Source: Winogradskya humida (GTDB lineage: Bacteria > Actinomycetota > Actinomycetes > Mycobacteriales > Micromonosporaceae). From it: 64,000 bases of DNA. Positions 16,628 to 25,397 of this stretch are shown in pieces. The DNA is taken from assembly GCF_016862215.1 (NCBI RefSeq), contig NZ_BOMN01000022.1, forward strand, positions 113,274 through 177,273, in the 5' to 3' direction. The notes under the pieces were generated by a model that searched no databases, had not been told where the DNA came from, and was given only the letters and a program-made list of their open reading frames with translations. The position numbers and the translations under genes were made by a program. The first letter of the stretch is position 1; the number at the start of each line of letters is the position of its first letter.

Positions 16628-17914
16628 GTGATCCACAAAAGACTGTCCATAGTGGGTATCGCCGGATTGATCGCGATATCCAGTCTTCTCGGTGCCGGGC
16701 CGGCGCAGGCGCGGGAGCCCGGTGAGCAGGCCGAACCACCCCGGGTAGAGCTGGTGCTCGATGTCAGCGGGTCGATGCGGGCGGCTGACATCGATGGGGA
16801 GACCCGGATCGCCGTGGCGAAGCGGGCCTTCAACGAGGTGGTCGACGCGTTGCCGGAGACCACGTATCTCGGGATCCGGGTGCTGGGGGCGACCTATCCC
16901 GGGGACAACAAGAAGACGGGTTGCAAGGACACGCAGCAGATCGTCGAGGTCGGGCCGGTGGATCGGAACGCTGCCAAGGATGCGATCGCGGGGCTGAAGC
17001 CGACCGGTTTCACTCCGGTCGGGCTGGCGTTGCGGGAGGCCGCCAAGGATCTGGGGGACTCCGGGTCCGTGCGGCGGATCGTTCTGATCACGGACGGCGA
17101 GGATACGTGTACGCCGCCAGATCCTTGCGCCGTGGCCAGGGAGCTCGCCGCGCAGGGGACGAAGCTGGTTGTTGACACGCTGGGGCTGGCGCCCGACGAG
17201 AAGACGCGCAAGCAGCTGGTCTGTATCTCCACCGCGACCGGGGGGACGTTCACCGCGGCGCAGAGTCAGGAGGAGCTGACCGACCGGGTCAAGCAGCTCG
17301 TGGACCGGGCCGCTGTGCCGCCGCCCGTGGCTCCGGCTGCGGTGACCGGGGCTGAGGATTGCCAGAGTGCGCCGTTGCTCGCGCCGGGGGTCTACACCGA
17401 TCGGGAGAAGATCGGGGAGCACCGGTATTACCGCGTACCCGTGCAGTCGGGTCAGGAATTGCGGGCCTCGGTGAGTGTCGCGCTGGACCGGCAGGTTTCG
17501 CGTGATTACGGCGTACTGATGAAAGCGGCGACGGCGGACGGCCGGGAGCTGGTCCGGGGGTCCGACGCGGGCAGCGGGCGGGCTGATGTTCTCTCCGCGG
17601 GGCTGCGCTGGTCCGGGGACGAGGAGCCCTCGCCACAGGCGAGCGACGGTGCGGACGACGACGATCAGCCGGCCGTGACCACCGATGTGTGTCTCATTGT
17701 CAGCAACTCGTTCGCGTCGAACACCGCCGCGAGTGCGCCCGGTATGCCCCTCGAGCTGAGCATCGACGTCGTGGACGCCTCGCACGCGCCGGACGCTCCG
17801 GGGCTCGGGCGGGGCTGGTTGTTGCTGCTCGTGCTCGGGCTGGCGGGGCTCGTGGCCGGGGTGCTGGCCGGTTGGCTGACCCGCTGGTGGGTTGCTACAT
17901 GGAGGGAGAACTGA
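16628..17914 (+). CDS. Secreted, membrane-anchored von Willebrand factor A domain protein
   Basis: A 428-aa protein with an N-terminal signal peptide ending near AQA (residue 28). The vWA domain begins at about residue 39, with a metal-ion adhesion site LDVSGSM and a later TDGEDT. After the vWA domain comes a beta-rich region of about 150 residues, then a C-terminal transmembrane helix (GRGWLLLLVLGLAGLVAG) and a short tail. It is therefore exported and held in the membrane by its C-terminus. vWA domains mediate metal-dependent protein binding. The next gene follows after one base and encodes a protein of similar topology, so the two probably work together. Confidence 0.85.
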   Translation: MIHKRLSIVGIAGLIAISSLLGAGPAQAREPGEQAEPPRVELVLDVSGSMRAADIDGETRIAVAKRAFNEVVDALPETTYLGIRVLGATYPGDNKKTGCKDTQQIVEVGPVDRNAAKDAIAGLKPTGFTPVGLALREAAKDLGDSGSVRRIVLITDGEDTCTPPDPCAVARELAAQGTKLVVDTLGLAPDEKTRKQLVCISTATGGTFTAAQSQEELTDRVKQLVDRAAVPPPVAPAAVTGAEDCQSAPLLAPGVYTDREKIGEHRYYRVPVQSGQELRASVSVALDRQVSRDYGVLMKAATADGRELVRGSDAGSGRADVLSAGLRWSGDEEPSPQASDGADDDDQPAVTTDVCLIVSNSFASNTAASAPGMPLELSIDVVDASHAPDAPGLGRGWLLLLVLGLAGLVAGVLAGWLTRWWVATWREN

Positions 17915-17915
17915 G

Positions 17916-18698
17916 ATGCGTACCCGACATGTTCTGATCGCGGCGGCGCTCGGTGCCGTCTTTCTCGGTGCGACCGGGCAGAGCGCGGCCGCCGTGCCGT
18001 CGCCCGCTCCGGGAGTCAGCAGCGCCGGGACCTCGTTCCTGACCGCCGTCGCGGTGACGCCGGGTCAGCAGGTGCACGTCGACGCGGTCACCGGTGACTA
18101 TCTGTACTGGTCATTCGGCGCGGAGGCGGGACAGCGGCCCGACCTGACCGCGACCGTCGCCCTGCCCCCGGCCGGGGACCGCACCGGCGGACAGGCCTGG
18201 ACCATCGAGGTCTTCGACGGGCTGCGCCGCCGGCAGGCCTGCGTGGCCGGGGAGCAGAGCCCCCTGGCCGACGCGAGCGCGACGCAGATCGCCCTGCGCT
18301 GTCAGTTGCGGCAGGTCCGGTCGTGGGCGGAGCCGTGGGACGGTGACCCGCTGCCGGGCACGTACTACGTGCGGTTGTCGAGCACCGAGCTGCCGGAGAA
18401 GGATCTGGGCCTGCCGCTGAAGGTGGACCTGCTGCTCGCCGCGCCGAAGGGTGACACCGGCGCCGACCAGGGTGTGCTCGCCGCGCCGCTGGTGCCGAAC
18501 AACCGCCCGGGCAGCGTGCTGACCGGGGGCGCGGCTCCGTCGGCGGCCCCGGTGGACGACGAGGACGGCGGCACCTTCGACTGGGTGCCGGACTTCTCGT
18601 CCCGCTGGGTCTGGACCGTGGGCGGCGGCGTCCTGGCCGCGGTCACCGGCCTGATCGGCTTTTCGTGGACGCGCCGCCGGAAGGTCAGGACGGCGTAA
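17916..18698 (+). CDS. Secreted protein with C-terminal membrane anchor, partner of the vWA protein
   Basis: A 260-aa protein starting with ATG 17916, one base after the vWA gene stop, with GGAGGGAGAA as ribosome-binding site. It has a signal peptide (VLIAAALGAVFLGATG, then SAAA), a beta-rich body that resembles the C-terminal region of the vWA protein in length and texture, and a C-terminal helix (VGGGVLAAVTGLIGFSW) with a basic tail. The function is unknown. Gene order suggests a membrane complex with the vWA protein. Confidence 0.75.
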   Translation: MRTRHVLIAAALGAVFLGATGQSAAAVPSPAPGVSSAGTSFLTAVAVTPGQQVHVDAVTGDYLYWSFGAEAGQRPDLTATVALPPAGDRTGGQAWTIEVFDGLRRRQACVAGEQSPLADASATQIALRCQLRQVRSWAEPWDGDPLPGTYYVRLSSTELPEKDLGLPLKVDLLLAAPKGDTGADQGVLAAPLVPNNRPGSVLTGGAAPSAAPVDDEDGGTFDWVPDFSSRWVWTVGGGVLAAVTGLIGFSWTRRRKVRTA

Positions 18699-19416
18699 GG
18701 AAGTTGGGGACGGAGGGCCGTGCGGAGGACGCGCGGCCTTTCGGTTCCTCCCACTCCTCCTGGCGGCCGAGAGCGGTCAGATCCAGGAAACCGTACGCCC
18801 CGCCGAGGTGATCCACCCCGCGCCCAAACGTCGAATACGTGTGGAACACCGCGTCGTCCACCTTCAGGAAGCAGCTCATGCCCGGCTGTTCCTGGGTGGT
18901 GCCGGGCTCGACGGCCCATGGCAGCGGCTTGTAGTTGTAGATCGGCGGGTCCTCGTCGGACGGGTCCATGGTCACGCCGTAGTCGAGGTTGAAGTTCGTG
19001 CCGTGCGACGAGTACCACGGGATCGTCCAGCCCTTGCGCGCCTGGTAATCGGCGAGCTTCGGCTGCGGCGCGCGGGAGATCAGCGCGAACGACGTGTCGC
19101 GGGCGTTGAGGTGCTCGATCAGGCCGGGGGAGAGCTCGTCGACGCCGGCGGTGCAGCTGGGGCACGCGTCGTCCCAGGACGGGTCGAACATGACGTGCTG
19201 CACGATGAGTTGCCGGCGCCCGTCGAACAGGTCCGCCAGCCGGGCCGGGCCGTGCGCGCCGTGGAATTCGTAGGGCTCGTTCACGCGTACCATCGGGAGC
19301 CGCCTGCGGTCCGCGTTGAGCGCGTCGATGCGCCGGGTCATCTCTTTCTCCCGGACGAGCAGCTCCACCCGGGCGGCCAGCCATACCTCACGGTCGACGA
19401 TCTGCGGAAGCGTCAT
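18685..19416 (-). CDS. DUF899-family thioredoxin-like protein
   Basis: A 243-aa protein starting with ATG 19416. Recognisable DUF899 features are FHGAHGPARLADLFDGRRQL, MFDPSWDDACPSCTAG and a C-terminal FDVWARG-type region seen here as YSTFGRGVDHLGGAYGFLDL. The CPSC dithiol sits where thioredoxin-fold proteins carry CxxC. The fold is thioredoxin-like; the physiological substrate is unknown. Its 3' end overlaps the end of the preceding rightward gene by 14 bp. Confidence 0.82.
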   Translation of the reverse strand: MTLPQIVDREVWLAARVELLVREKEMTRRIDALNADRRRLPMVRVNEPYEFHGAHGPARLADLFDGRRQLIVQHVMFDPSWDDACPSCTAGVDELSPGLIEHLNARDTSFALISRAPQPKLADYQARKGWTIPWYSSHGTNFNLDYGVTMDPSDEDPPIYNYKPLPWAVEPGTTQEQPGMSCFLKVDDAVFHTYSTFGRGVDHLGGAYGFLDLTALGRQEEWEEPKGRASSARPSVPNFLTPS

Positions 19417-19450
19417 ACCGGATTTTAACCCCGCAAAGGGACGATCGCCG

Positions 19451-20008
19451 TCAGCGCGTCCCGTCGAGCGCGGCGGCCAGGTACGCGGTCGCGTCCCTGA
19501 TGTCGACCTCGCGCATGTGCAGCGGCCCGGTCTCGGTGATCCACGCCCGGTCGGCGCCGCCCGCGAACATCGGTGCGAGCCCGAGATCTCGCACGAGCTG
19601 CGACGCTGTCGCCCGTGCGTCGGCGAAGTCGGTGCACAGGAACTCGGCGAGCATCGGGTCACGGCCGCGCCGGGCGTCGAGCACCGAGACGGGCAGCGTG
19701 TTCAGCGCCTTCACCCAGTGCGCGTCCGGCGACCACAGGGCCAGCTGCTCGAGGCCGCTCTCGCTCGGCGGCGGCTCGGTCGCGTCCAGCACGGGCTTGC
19801 CCGCGAGCGCACCCCCGGCCAGATCCAGCGCGTCGTGCGCCGCACCCCACTCCGGCGCGAACAGCACCGCGTCCCCGAACACCGCCGCCTCCTGCACGGT
19901 GGCACCCGTATCCCCGATGCTGGCGACCACCTCGTGCCCGGCCTGCGTCCACCATTGCGCGAGAGCACCACCGATCTCGCCCTGCCCCGCGATGACCCCG
20001 ATCCGCAT
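19451..20008 (-). CDS. NADP/F420-dependent oxidoreductase-like Rossmann protein
   Basis: A 185-aa protein starting MRIGVIAGQGEIGGALAQWW. The dinucleotide-binding fingerprint GxGxxG is altered to GQGEIG. It keeps VKALNTLP, a signature of the coenzyme-F420-dependent NADP reductase family (VKAFNT in most members). It is a short single-domain form. The likely activity is redox chemistry with NADP or F420; the substrate is unknown. Confidence 0.72.
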   Translation of the reverse strand: MRIGVIAGQGEIGGALAQWWTQAGHEVVASIGDTGATVQEAAVFGDAVLFAPEWGAAHDALDLAGGALAGKPVLDATEPPPSESGLEQLALWSPDAHWVKALNTLPVSVLDARRGRDPMLAEFLCTDFADARATASQLVRDLGLAPMFAGGADRAWITETGPLHMREVDIRDATAYLAAALDGTR

Positions 20009-20050
20009 AATCCACAGGATGCCCGGTGATCCTCGGTCGCCGTGGGCGAA

Positions 20051-20200
20051 TCAGGTGATCTCGTTGCCCGTGTGGAAGAAGCGGGTGACGTAGTCCTGCG
20101 AACCCAGCGGGCTGCTGCGGGCCAGGGCGAACAGCTCGGTGCCCTCGGCGAGCGGCCCGTCGCCTATCAGGAAGGCCTGGGCGACACGTACCAGGCCATC
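20051..20200 (-). pseudogene. Possible 3' remnant of a gene
   Basis: The frame gives protein-like sequence, LVRVAQAFLIGDGPLAEG followed by LFALARSSPLGSQDYVTRFF, and ends at TGA 20051. It has no plausible start downstream of the GGDEF gene stop at 20199. It may be a leftover C-terminus. Family not recognised. Confidence 0.3.
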
Positions 20201-21752
20201 AGGCCGCGGCGGCGAGGCGGTTGCGGCCGCCGCGTTTGGCCGCGTAAAGGTTGGCGTCGGCGCGGGTGTAGAGGTCGTCACCGGTCTCGCCGGGGCGGCA
20301 GGTGGCCAGGCCCATGCTCAGGGTGACGCGCAGGCCGGGGGCGATCGTGGACCAGTCGCGGGACAGGATGACCTGCCGAATCCGCTCGGCGACCTGGCGT
20401 GATTCCAGCTCGCCGGTGGACAGGAACAGCGCGAACTCGTCACCGCCGAAGCGGATCGCCACCTCGTCGTGGCGGCAGTGCGCTCGCAGGACGGCGGCGA
20501 TCTCGCCGAGGACGCGGTCGCCGACGCCGTGGGAGAACTCGTCGTTGATCGCCTTGAACCGGTCCACGTCGATGAGCAGCAGCGCGCCCGCACCCGACAT
20601 CGACGACATGCGGCTGTCGAACATCCGGCGGTTGCCGAGACCGGTGAGCGCGTCGGAGGTGGCCTGCCGGTCGGCGCTCTTGCGGGCCGCCTCCAGCTCC
20701 ACCCGCTTGTACGACTGGTGCAGCATCGTGCGCCGGTCCAGCCGCAGCTGCCACAGCATCCGGATGTGCGCGTGCAGCGCCCCCAGCATCGTGCTGCTCG
20801 CCTCGCCGGGGGACTGCATGGCGGCGGTGACGGCCAGTTCGAACTGGAAGTTGAGCCGCTGGGCGGGCAGGACGCACAGCTCGTCGCCGGCGAGGAACTC
20901 CCGCCGGGCGGCCCGGAGGTCCCCGGCCGAGCGCAGCACCAGGCCGTGCGCCATGTGCAGGGCACGGGTCTCGTGGTTGTGGCCGCCGGCGCGCATGGGC
21001 ATCAGGTGCTTGTCGACGAGTTCCTGGGCGGCGGTGAGCCGGCCCTGCTTGGCGTAACCGAGCGCGAGCAGGGCCTCGCCGATGGGGGCGTCGGTGCCAC
21101 GGTCCGACCAGTAGGTCAGGATGGTCACGCTCTTGCCGAGGATGACCGCGGCCTCCTCCTCACGCTGCACCTGCTCGAGGCGCAACGCCCATTCGAGCAG
21201 GAACTCCGCGTACTGCAGCTCGGCGCCGGAGCGGTAGATGTCGTTCGGCTCCTCGAACGCGTTGATGGCCTGCAGCATGGCCACCTCGGCCAGCTCGAAC
21301 AGCTCGGCCTCGCGGGCGGCGTCGGCCAGCGACGCCATCGCGGAGAAGTAGCGCAGGCTCTTGCGGGGCACGACGTCGAGCATCGCCATCGCCCGGGCCA
21401 CGTAGTGCAGGCCCTCGTCCATCCGCCCGACCTGGATCAGCATCCGGGCGGTGTCGGCGAGGATCTTGGCGTCGGTGGTACGCGGGCCGGTGAACGGGCC
21501 CGTGTCGGCGACCAGCTCCTCGCCGATGCGCAGGGCCTCGTCGGGGCGGCCGAGGGCGCTGAGGGCGTACATGCGGCCGAGCCGGCTGACGCGGTAGGTC
21601 CGGCCGTCGCCGAGGATGCGCAGCGCACCCTCGGCCGCGTCGGCGGCGATCAGCGTCTCGCCGTGGTGCCCGCGGATGGTCAGGTCGTGGACGTGCAGGC
21701 CGAGGCCGGCGTACGCGCCATAGGGCGAGACGACAGCCGGCAGATTGTCCAC
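20199..21752 (-). CDS. Diguanylate cyclase (GGDEF) with N-terminal TPR-like domain
   Basis: A 517-aa cytoplasmic protein. Residues 1-350 are helical and resemble tetratricopeptide repeats, with no membrane segment. The C-terminal 160 residues are a GGDEF domain with the intact active-site motif RFGGDEFALF (about 436) and ALTGLGNRRMFD at its start. It should make cyclic di-GMP from GTP. There is no EAL domain, and an RxxD inhibitory site is not obvious. The TPR half probably controls the enzyme through protein contacts. It is divergent from the TetR gene at 21831. Confidence 0.87.
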   Translation of the reverse strand: MDNLPAVVSPYGAYAGLGLHVHDLTIRGHHGETLIAADAAEGALRILGDGRTYRVSRLGRMYALSALGRPDEALRIGEELVADTGPFTGPRTTDAKILADTARMLIQVGRMDEGLHYVARAMAMLDVVPRKSLRYFSAMASLADAAREAELFELAEVAMLQAINAFEEPNDIYRSGAELQYAEFLLEWALRLEQVQREEEAAVILGKSVTILTYWSDRGTDAPIGEALLALGYAKQGRLTAAQELVDKHLMPMRAGGHNHETRALHMAHGLVLRSAGDLRAARREFLAGDELCVLPAQRLNFQFELAVTAAMQSPGEASSTMLGALHAHIRMLWQLRLDRRTMLHQSYKRVELEAARKSADRQATSDALTGLGNRRMFDSRMSSMSGAGALLLIDVDRFKAINDEFSHGVGDRVLGEIAAVLRAHCRHDEVAIRFGGDEFALFLSTGELESRQVAERIRQVILSRDWSTIAPGLRVTLSMGLATCRPGETGDDLYTRADANLYAAKRGGRNRLAAAA

Positions 21753-21801
21753 GGTTCTAACGTCGGTCGGCTGGCCGGGAAGGTGAGCCTTCCGCTACGA
21801 T

Positions 21802-21817
21802 TTGAGCGTACGCTCAA
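21802..21817. promoter_or_regulatory. Perfect 16-bp palindromic operator upstream of tetR
   Basis: TTGAGCGTACGCTCAA is a perfect palindrome 13 bp before the TetR start. Position and symmetry fit autorepression. Confidence 0.7.
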
Positions 21818-21830
21818 CGGGAAGAGGGCT

Positions 21831-22451
21831 GTGTCCGCTACTCAGCAGAAGTTGATCGAGGGCGCCCTGGCCGCGGTGCGCGAGCACGGCATCGCAGGCG
21901 TCTCGGCGCGAACCATCGCCGCCGCCGCGGGGGTCAACCAGGCGCTCGTCTTCTACCACTTCGGCACCGTCGACGAGCTGCTGTCGGTGGCGTGCAGGAG
22001 CGAGACCGAGACGCGCGTGGCGGTCTACCGGGAGCGTTTCGCCGCCGTGCGCAACCTGCGTGAGCTGCTCGACGTCGGCCGCGCGCTGCACGAGCGGGAG
22101 AAGACGGACGGCAACGTCGCGGTCCTCGGTCAGCTGCTCGCCGGGGCGCAGACCGACGAGCGCCTCGCCGCCTCGACCGGCGCGGCCCTGGCGCTCTGGA
22201 CCGCGGAGATCGAGACGGTGCTGCGCCGGTTGCTGGACGGCTCGCCGCTGGGCATGCTGGCCGACCCGGCGGGCCTGGCGCAGGCGGTGTCGGCGGCGTT
22301 CGTCGGCCTGGAGCTCTTCGAGGGTGTCGACCCGGACGGCGCCGCCCAGGCTTTCACGGCCCTGGAGCAGCTCGCCGTCCTCGCCGAGGTCGTCGACGAT
22401 CTCGGGCCGGTGGCCCGCCGGGCCCTGAAGATGCGTCTCAGGAAGCTGTGA
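21831..22451 (+). CDS. TetR-family regulator
   Basis: A 206-aa regulator starting with GTG 21831 after GAAGAGGG. The helix-turn-helix lies near residues 8-52 (VREHGIAGVSARTIAAAAG, then VNQALVFYHFG), and the rest is helical. A perfect palindrome sits directly upstream. Its 3' end overlaps the convergent LLM oxidoreductase by 14 bp. The likely targets are itself and possibly the divergent GGDEF gene. Confidence 0.83.
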   Translation: MSATQQKLIEGALAAVREHGIAGVSARTIAAAAGVNQALVFYHFGTVDELLSVACRSETETRVAVYRERFAAVRNLRELLDVGRALHEREKTDGNVAVLGQLLAGAQTDERLAASTGAALALWTAEIETVLRRLLDGSPLGMLADPAGLAQAVSAAFVGLELFEGVDPDGAAQAFTALEQLAVLAEVVDDLGPVARRALKMRLRKL

Positions 22452-23466
22452 CGGGCTTCCAGCCGAGTGCGGGCCCGAGTCTGGTGGCCATGTCGGTCAG
22501 GATCTGCACGTAATCGGCGTGCTCGAAGCTGAACGGCAGTGCGAACGCCACCTCGTGGATCTCCTGGAACGCGGCGTGCGCGTAGAGCTGCTCGGCGATC
22601 TGCTCCGACGAGCCGATCAGGTCGGGAGCGAACATCATCCGGCGCGGTCCGTGCGTGGTCGCGGTGCGCGGAAGACGCTTTTCCACGTACGCCGTATAGC
22701 GCGCTTTCTGCTCGTCAGTGGCACTGTCGGTGGGGATCACGACGAGCCCCTGCGACACCCGGGCGTCCTCGCCGCCGGGGTGCGCCGCGCGGAACGCCCG
22801 CACCTGGGCGAGCTGGTTCAGCGCGAAGTCCTCCGAGTCCTCCGCCTGGATGACGCTGCTGGTCAGGAAGTTCATCCGGTGCTCGCCGGCCCACGTCGCC
22901 GAGCGCAGGCTGGCCCCGCCGTACCACATGCGCTCGCGCAGCCCGGCCGCGTGCGGCTCGACCCGGTCGGAGAAGACCTCGACCACGCCCTGCGCGCCGC
23001 TGAGATCACTGGCCTTCTCCCCGGCCACGAAGCTGAGCAGCCGCTCGACCCGCCCGTAGGTGAAGTCCTCCGCGTCGGCGGTGTCCGGGTAGAGCGCGTC
23101 GCGGACGTGCTCCCAGTTCATCGGGGGACCGACGCTGATGCCCGGGTTGAGCCGCCCGCCGGTCAGGATGTCGACCGTCGCGAGGTCCTCGGCGAGCCGC
23201 AGCGGATTCTCCCAGCCCAGCGGCATGACCGCCGTGCCGAGCTCGATGCGGCTCGTGCGCTGCGATGCTGCGGCGAGCACGGCGATCGGTGACGAGATCC
23301 CGAACTGCAGGTGACGGTGGCGCAGCCAGGCACTGTTGAACCCGAGCTGCTCACCGAGCTGGATGATCTCCAGCGTCGACTCGTGACCCGGCCCCGGATC
23401 GGACCCGTCGAACAGCCCGATCGTCAGGAAGCCCATTTTCCGCAGCGGTGATGAAGGCGTCGGCAC
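22438..23466 (-). CDS. LLM-class flavin-dependent oxidoreductase
   Basis: A 342-aa luciferase-like TIM-barrel protein. Features include LTIGLFDG near the start, SRIELGTAVMPLGWENPLRL (F420/FMN luciferase family core), and TGGRLNPGISVGPP. It is paired in tandem with a similar gene (23501-24529), 34 bp apart in the same direction. Members oxidise or hydroxylate small molecules using FMN or F420. The substrate is unknown. Confidence 0.83.
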   Translation of the reverse strand: MPTPSSPLRKMGFLTIGLFDGSDPGPGHESTLEIIQLGEQLGFNSAWLRHRHLQFGISSPIAVLAAASQRTSRIELGTAVMPLGWENPLRLAEDLATVDILTGGRLNPGISVGPPMNWEHVRDALYPDTADAEDFTYGRVERLLSFVAGEKASDLSGAQGVVEVFSDRVEPHAAGLRERMWYGGASLRSATWAGEHRMNFLTSSVIQAEDSEDFALNQLAQVRAFRAAHPGGEDARVSQGLVVIPTDSATDEQKARYTAYVEKRLPRTATTHGPRRMMFAPDLIGSSEQIAEQLYAHAAFQEIHEVAFALPFSFEHADYVQILTDMATRLGPALGWKPVTAS

Positions 23467-23500
23467 ACCCCGATTCTGCCCGCTTCCGAAGATCGCGTGG

Positions 23501-24529
23501 TCAGCGGGCGGGGGACCAGCCGATCGCGGGCGCGATGTGCTTGGTCAGCGTCTCGAGGATCCGGGCGTTGTACTCGACGCCGAGCTGGTTGGGGACGGTG
23601 AACAGGATCGTGTCGGCGGCCTGGACTGCCTCGTCGGCGGCGAGCTCTGCCGCGATGCGGTCGGGCTCCCCGGCGTACGTGCGGCCGAAGCGGGAGCGGA
23701 CGCCCTCGAGCAGCCCGACCTGGTCCTCGTCCTGCTCCTGGTTGCCGAAGTAGATGCGGTCGATCTCCTCGGTGATCGGCAGCACGCTGCGCGAGATCGA
23801 CACGCGGGCCTCGCGGGTGTGGCCGGCTTCCTTCCAGGCCTGGCGGAACAGCTCGATCTGCTCGGCCTGCAGGCGGTCGAACGGTACGCCGGTGTCCTCG
23901 CTCAGCAGCGTGGAGCTCTGCAGGTTCACGCCGATCCCGGCGGCCCACTGCGCGGTGGCGCGGGTGCCGGCACCCCACCAGATCCGGTCGCGCAGGCCGG
24001 GGGACTGCGGCGTGACGGCGAGCCCGCCGCTGACGCCGCCGGTGCGGGCCGGGTCGGTGCGGGCGACCGCGGCGCCGTCGATCGCGGCGAGGAAGATCTC
24101 GGTCTTGTTGCGGGCGTCGTCACCAGCGGTCGAACCCTCGGCCGGGACGTAGCCGAACGACTCGGCGCCGCGCAGTGCGGTCTCGGGGGATCCCCGGCTC
24201 ACGCCGAGCTGCAGTCGCCCGCCGCTGATCAGGTCGGCGGCCGCGGCTTCCTCAGCCATATAGAGAGGATTCTCGTAGCGCATATCGATCACGCCGGTGC
24301 CGATCTCGATCCGGCTGGTCCGCGCGCCGATCGCGGCGAGCAGCGGGAACGGCGAGGCCAGCTGGCGCTCAAAGTGGTGCACGCGCACGAACGCACCGTC
24401 GACGCCGAGCTCCTCGGCGGCCACGGCCAGGTCGATGGTCTGCAGCAGCGCGTCGCCGCCGCTGCGGGTCTGTGACCCGTTGACATCGCGCCAGTGGCCG
24501 AACGACAGGAACCCGATCTTCTTCTTCAC
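23501..24529 (-). CDS. LLM-class flavin-dependent oxidoreductase
   Basis: A 342-aa paralogue of the preceding protein, beginning MKKKIGFLSFGHW. The luciferase core includes SRIEIGTGVIDMRYENPLYM and SGGRLQLGVSRGSPE. The first motifs are conserved between the two, but they differ in several loops, so different substrates are likely. The pair may form a heterodimer, as bacterial luciferases do (inference). The upstream gene is the ArsR-type regulator on the same strand. Confidence 0.83.
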   Translation of the reverse strand: MKKKIGFLSFGHWRDVNGSQTRSGGDALLQTIDLAVAAEELGVDGAFVRVHHFERQLASPFPLLAAIGARTSRIEIGTGVIDMRYENPLYMAEEAAAADLISGGRLQLGVSRGSPETALRGAESFGYVPAEGSTAGDDARNKTEIFLAAIDGAAVARTDPARTGGVSGGLAVTPQSPGLRDRIWWGAGTRATAQWAAGIGVNLQSSTLLSEDTGVPFDRLQAEQIELFRQAWKEAGHTREARVSISRSVLPITEEIDRIYFGNQEQDEDQVGLLEGVRSRFGRTYAGEPDRIAAELAADEAVQAADTILFTVPNQLGVEYNARILETLTKHIAPAIGWSPAR

Positions 24530-24598
24530 GCAGGCCCCAACTCGCGTCAGGACCCCGGCATTCCCAACCTATCCTCCTAGGACGCCCAGGAACGTGCC

Positions 24599-25234
24599 CT
24601 ACGGTTCGGTCCGAGGGGCGATCGACTCCGTCCGAGGGGCGATCGACTCCGTCCGAGGGGCGATCGACTCCGTCCGTGGGGCGATCGCGATGAGCAGGTC
24701 GAACGAGGGTTGCCCGGGAGTGGTGGCGGCGCTGAACTGCTCGACGACCTCGAGCAGCGTCTCGCGGAACCGGCCGGCCTGCTCCGGTGCCATGCCGGCG
24801 GAGGTGTAGCTGACGACGATGCGCTCGGCGTCGGGGGCGTCACGATCGAGGGCGGCCCGGCCCGAGCGCAGGCCGGTCATGATCGTGCCCTTCACCTCGT
24901 CGAGGAGCGTGCTGACCAGCTCGCCCATCTCCTCGACGGGCTCGGTGGCGCTGCCGCGCTGGAAGACGATGCTGGCCTGAGCGGTGCCGTAGTGCTTCTC
25001 GATGATGCCGTTGACCACCTGGGTGCTGCGGATCTCGAGGAGGCCGCGCTGTTCGAGCAGGCCGAGGTGGTAGTAGAGCTTCTTCGGCGGCATCACGATG
25101 GCGGTGGCTAGCTCCTTGGCCGTCCAGGAGCGTGCCCGGTCGGCCATCATCAGCTCCACGATCGCCAGGCGCGCCGGATCGGCGAGGGCCTTGAGCGTCT
25201 CCACGTCGCGCACGACGCGGGGTTCGGCGGTCAT
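24599..25234 (-). CDS. ArsR-type winged-helix regulator with repeated C-terminus
   Basis: A 211-aa protein starting with ATG 25234. The winged-helix domain (about 10-80) contains TLKALADPARLAIVELMM and PPKKLYYHLGLLEQRGLL. A helical region with a CPBP-like length follows. The last 28 residues are four copies of the heptad IAPRTES (the final copy IAPRTEP), produced by a 21-bp tandem repeat that runs up to the stop codon. The expansion is probably recent. It is divergent from the RiPP precursor at 25398 and could bind that promoter region. Confidence 0.8.
   Translation of the reverse strand: MTAEPRVVRDVETLKALADPARLAIVELMMADRARSWTAKELATAIVMPPKKLYYHLGLLEQRGLLEIRSTQVVNGIIEKHYGTAQASIVFQRGSATEPVEEMGELVSTLLDEVKGTIMTGLRSGRAALDRDAPDAERIVVSYTSAGMAPEQAGRFRETLLEVVEQFSAATTPGQPSFDLLIAIAPRTESIAPRTESIAPRTESIAPRTEP
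24609..24692 (-). repeat. 21-bp tandem repeat inside the 3' end of the ArsR-type gene
   Basis: Three perfect copies of a 21-bp unit (24609-24629, 24630-24650, 24651-24671) and one diverged copy (24672-24692). In frame they encode repeated IAPRTES, ending 8 bp before the stop codon. Confidence 0.92.
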
Positions 25235-25319
25235 CGATGTATTTCCCTTCAAACGGTGACGTCTCGGAGCATAGTCGCGATGTCCAAATCCCATCGAATG
25301 AACCGCCGAAATACGACGC

Positions 25320-25348
25320 TTGACTTAGCTAGATCATCTAGCAAAACT
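25320..25348 (+). promoter_or_regulatory. Candidate promoter and operator of the first RiPP operon
   Basis: TTGACT (25320-25325) and AAAACT (25343-25348) are separated by 17 bp. The spacer contains an inverted repeat, GCTAGAT-C-ATCTAGC (25328-25342), a typical repressor position. CTTGGACGT follows at 25347-25355 and also occurs in the XRE regulator promoter. The -10 box is weak. Confidence 0.5.
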
Positions 25349-25397
25349 TGGACGTTCCACGATGATCTGTTTCTCCAGCGGACTCAGGGGTGCACCC

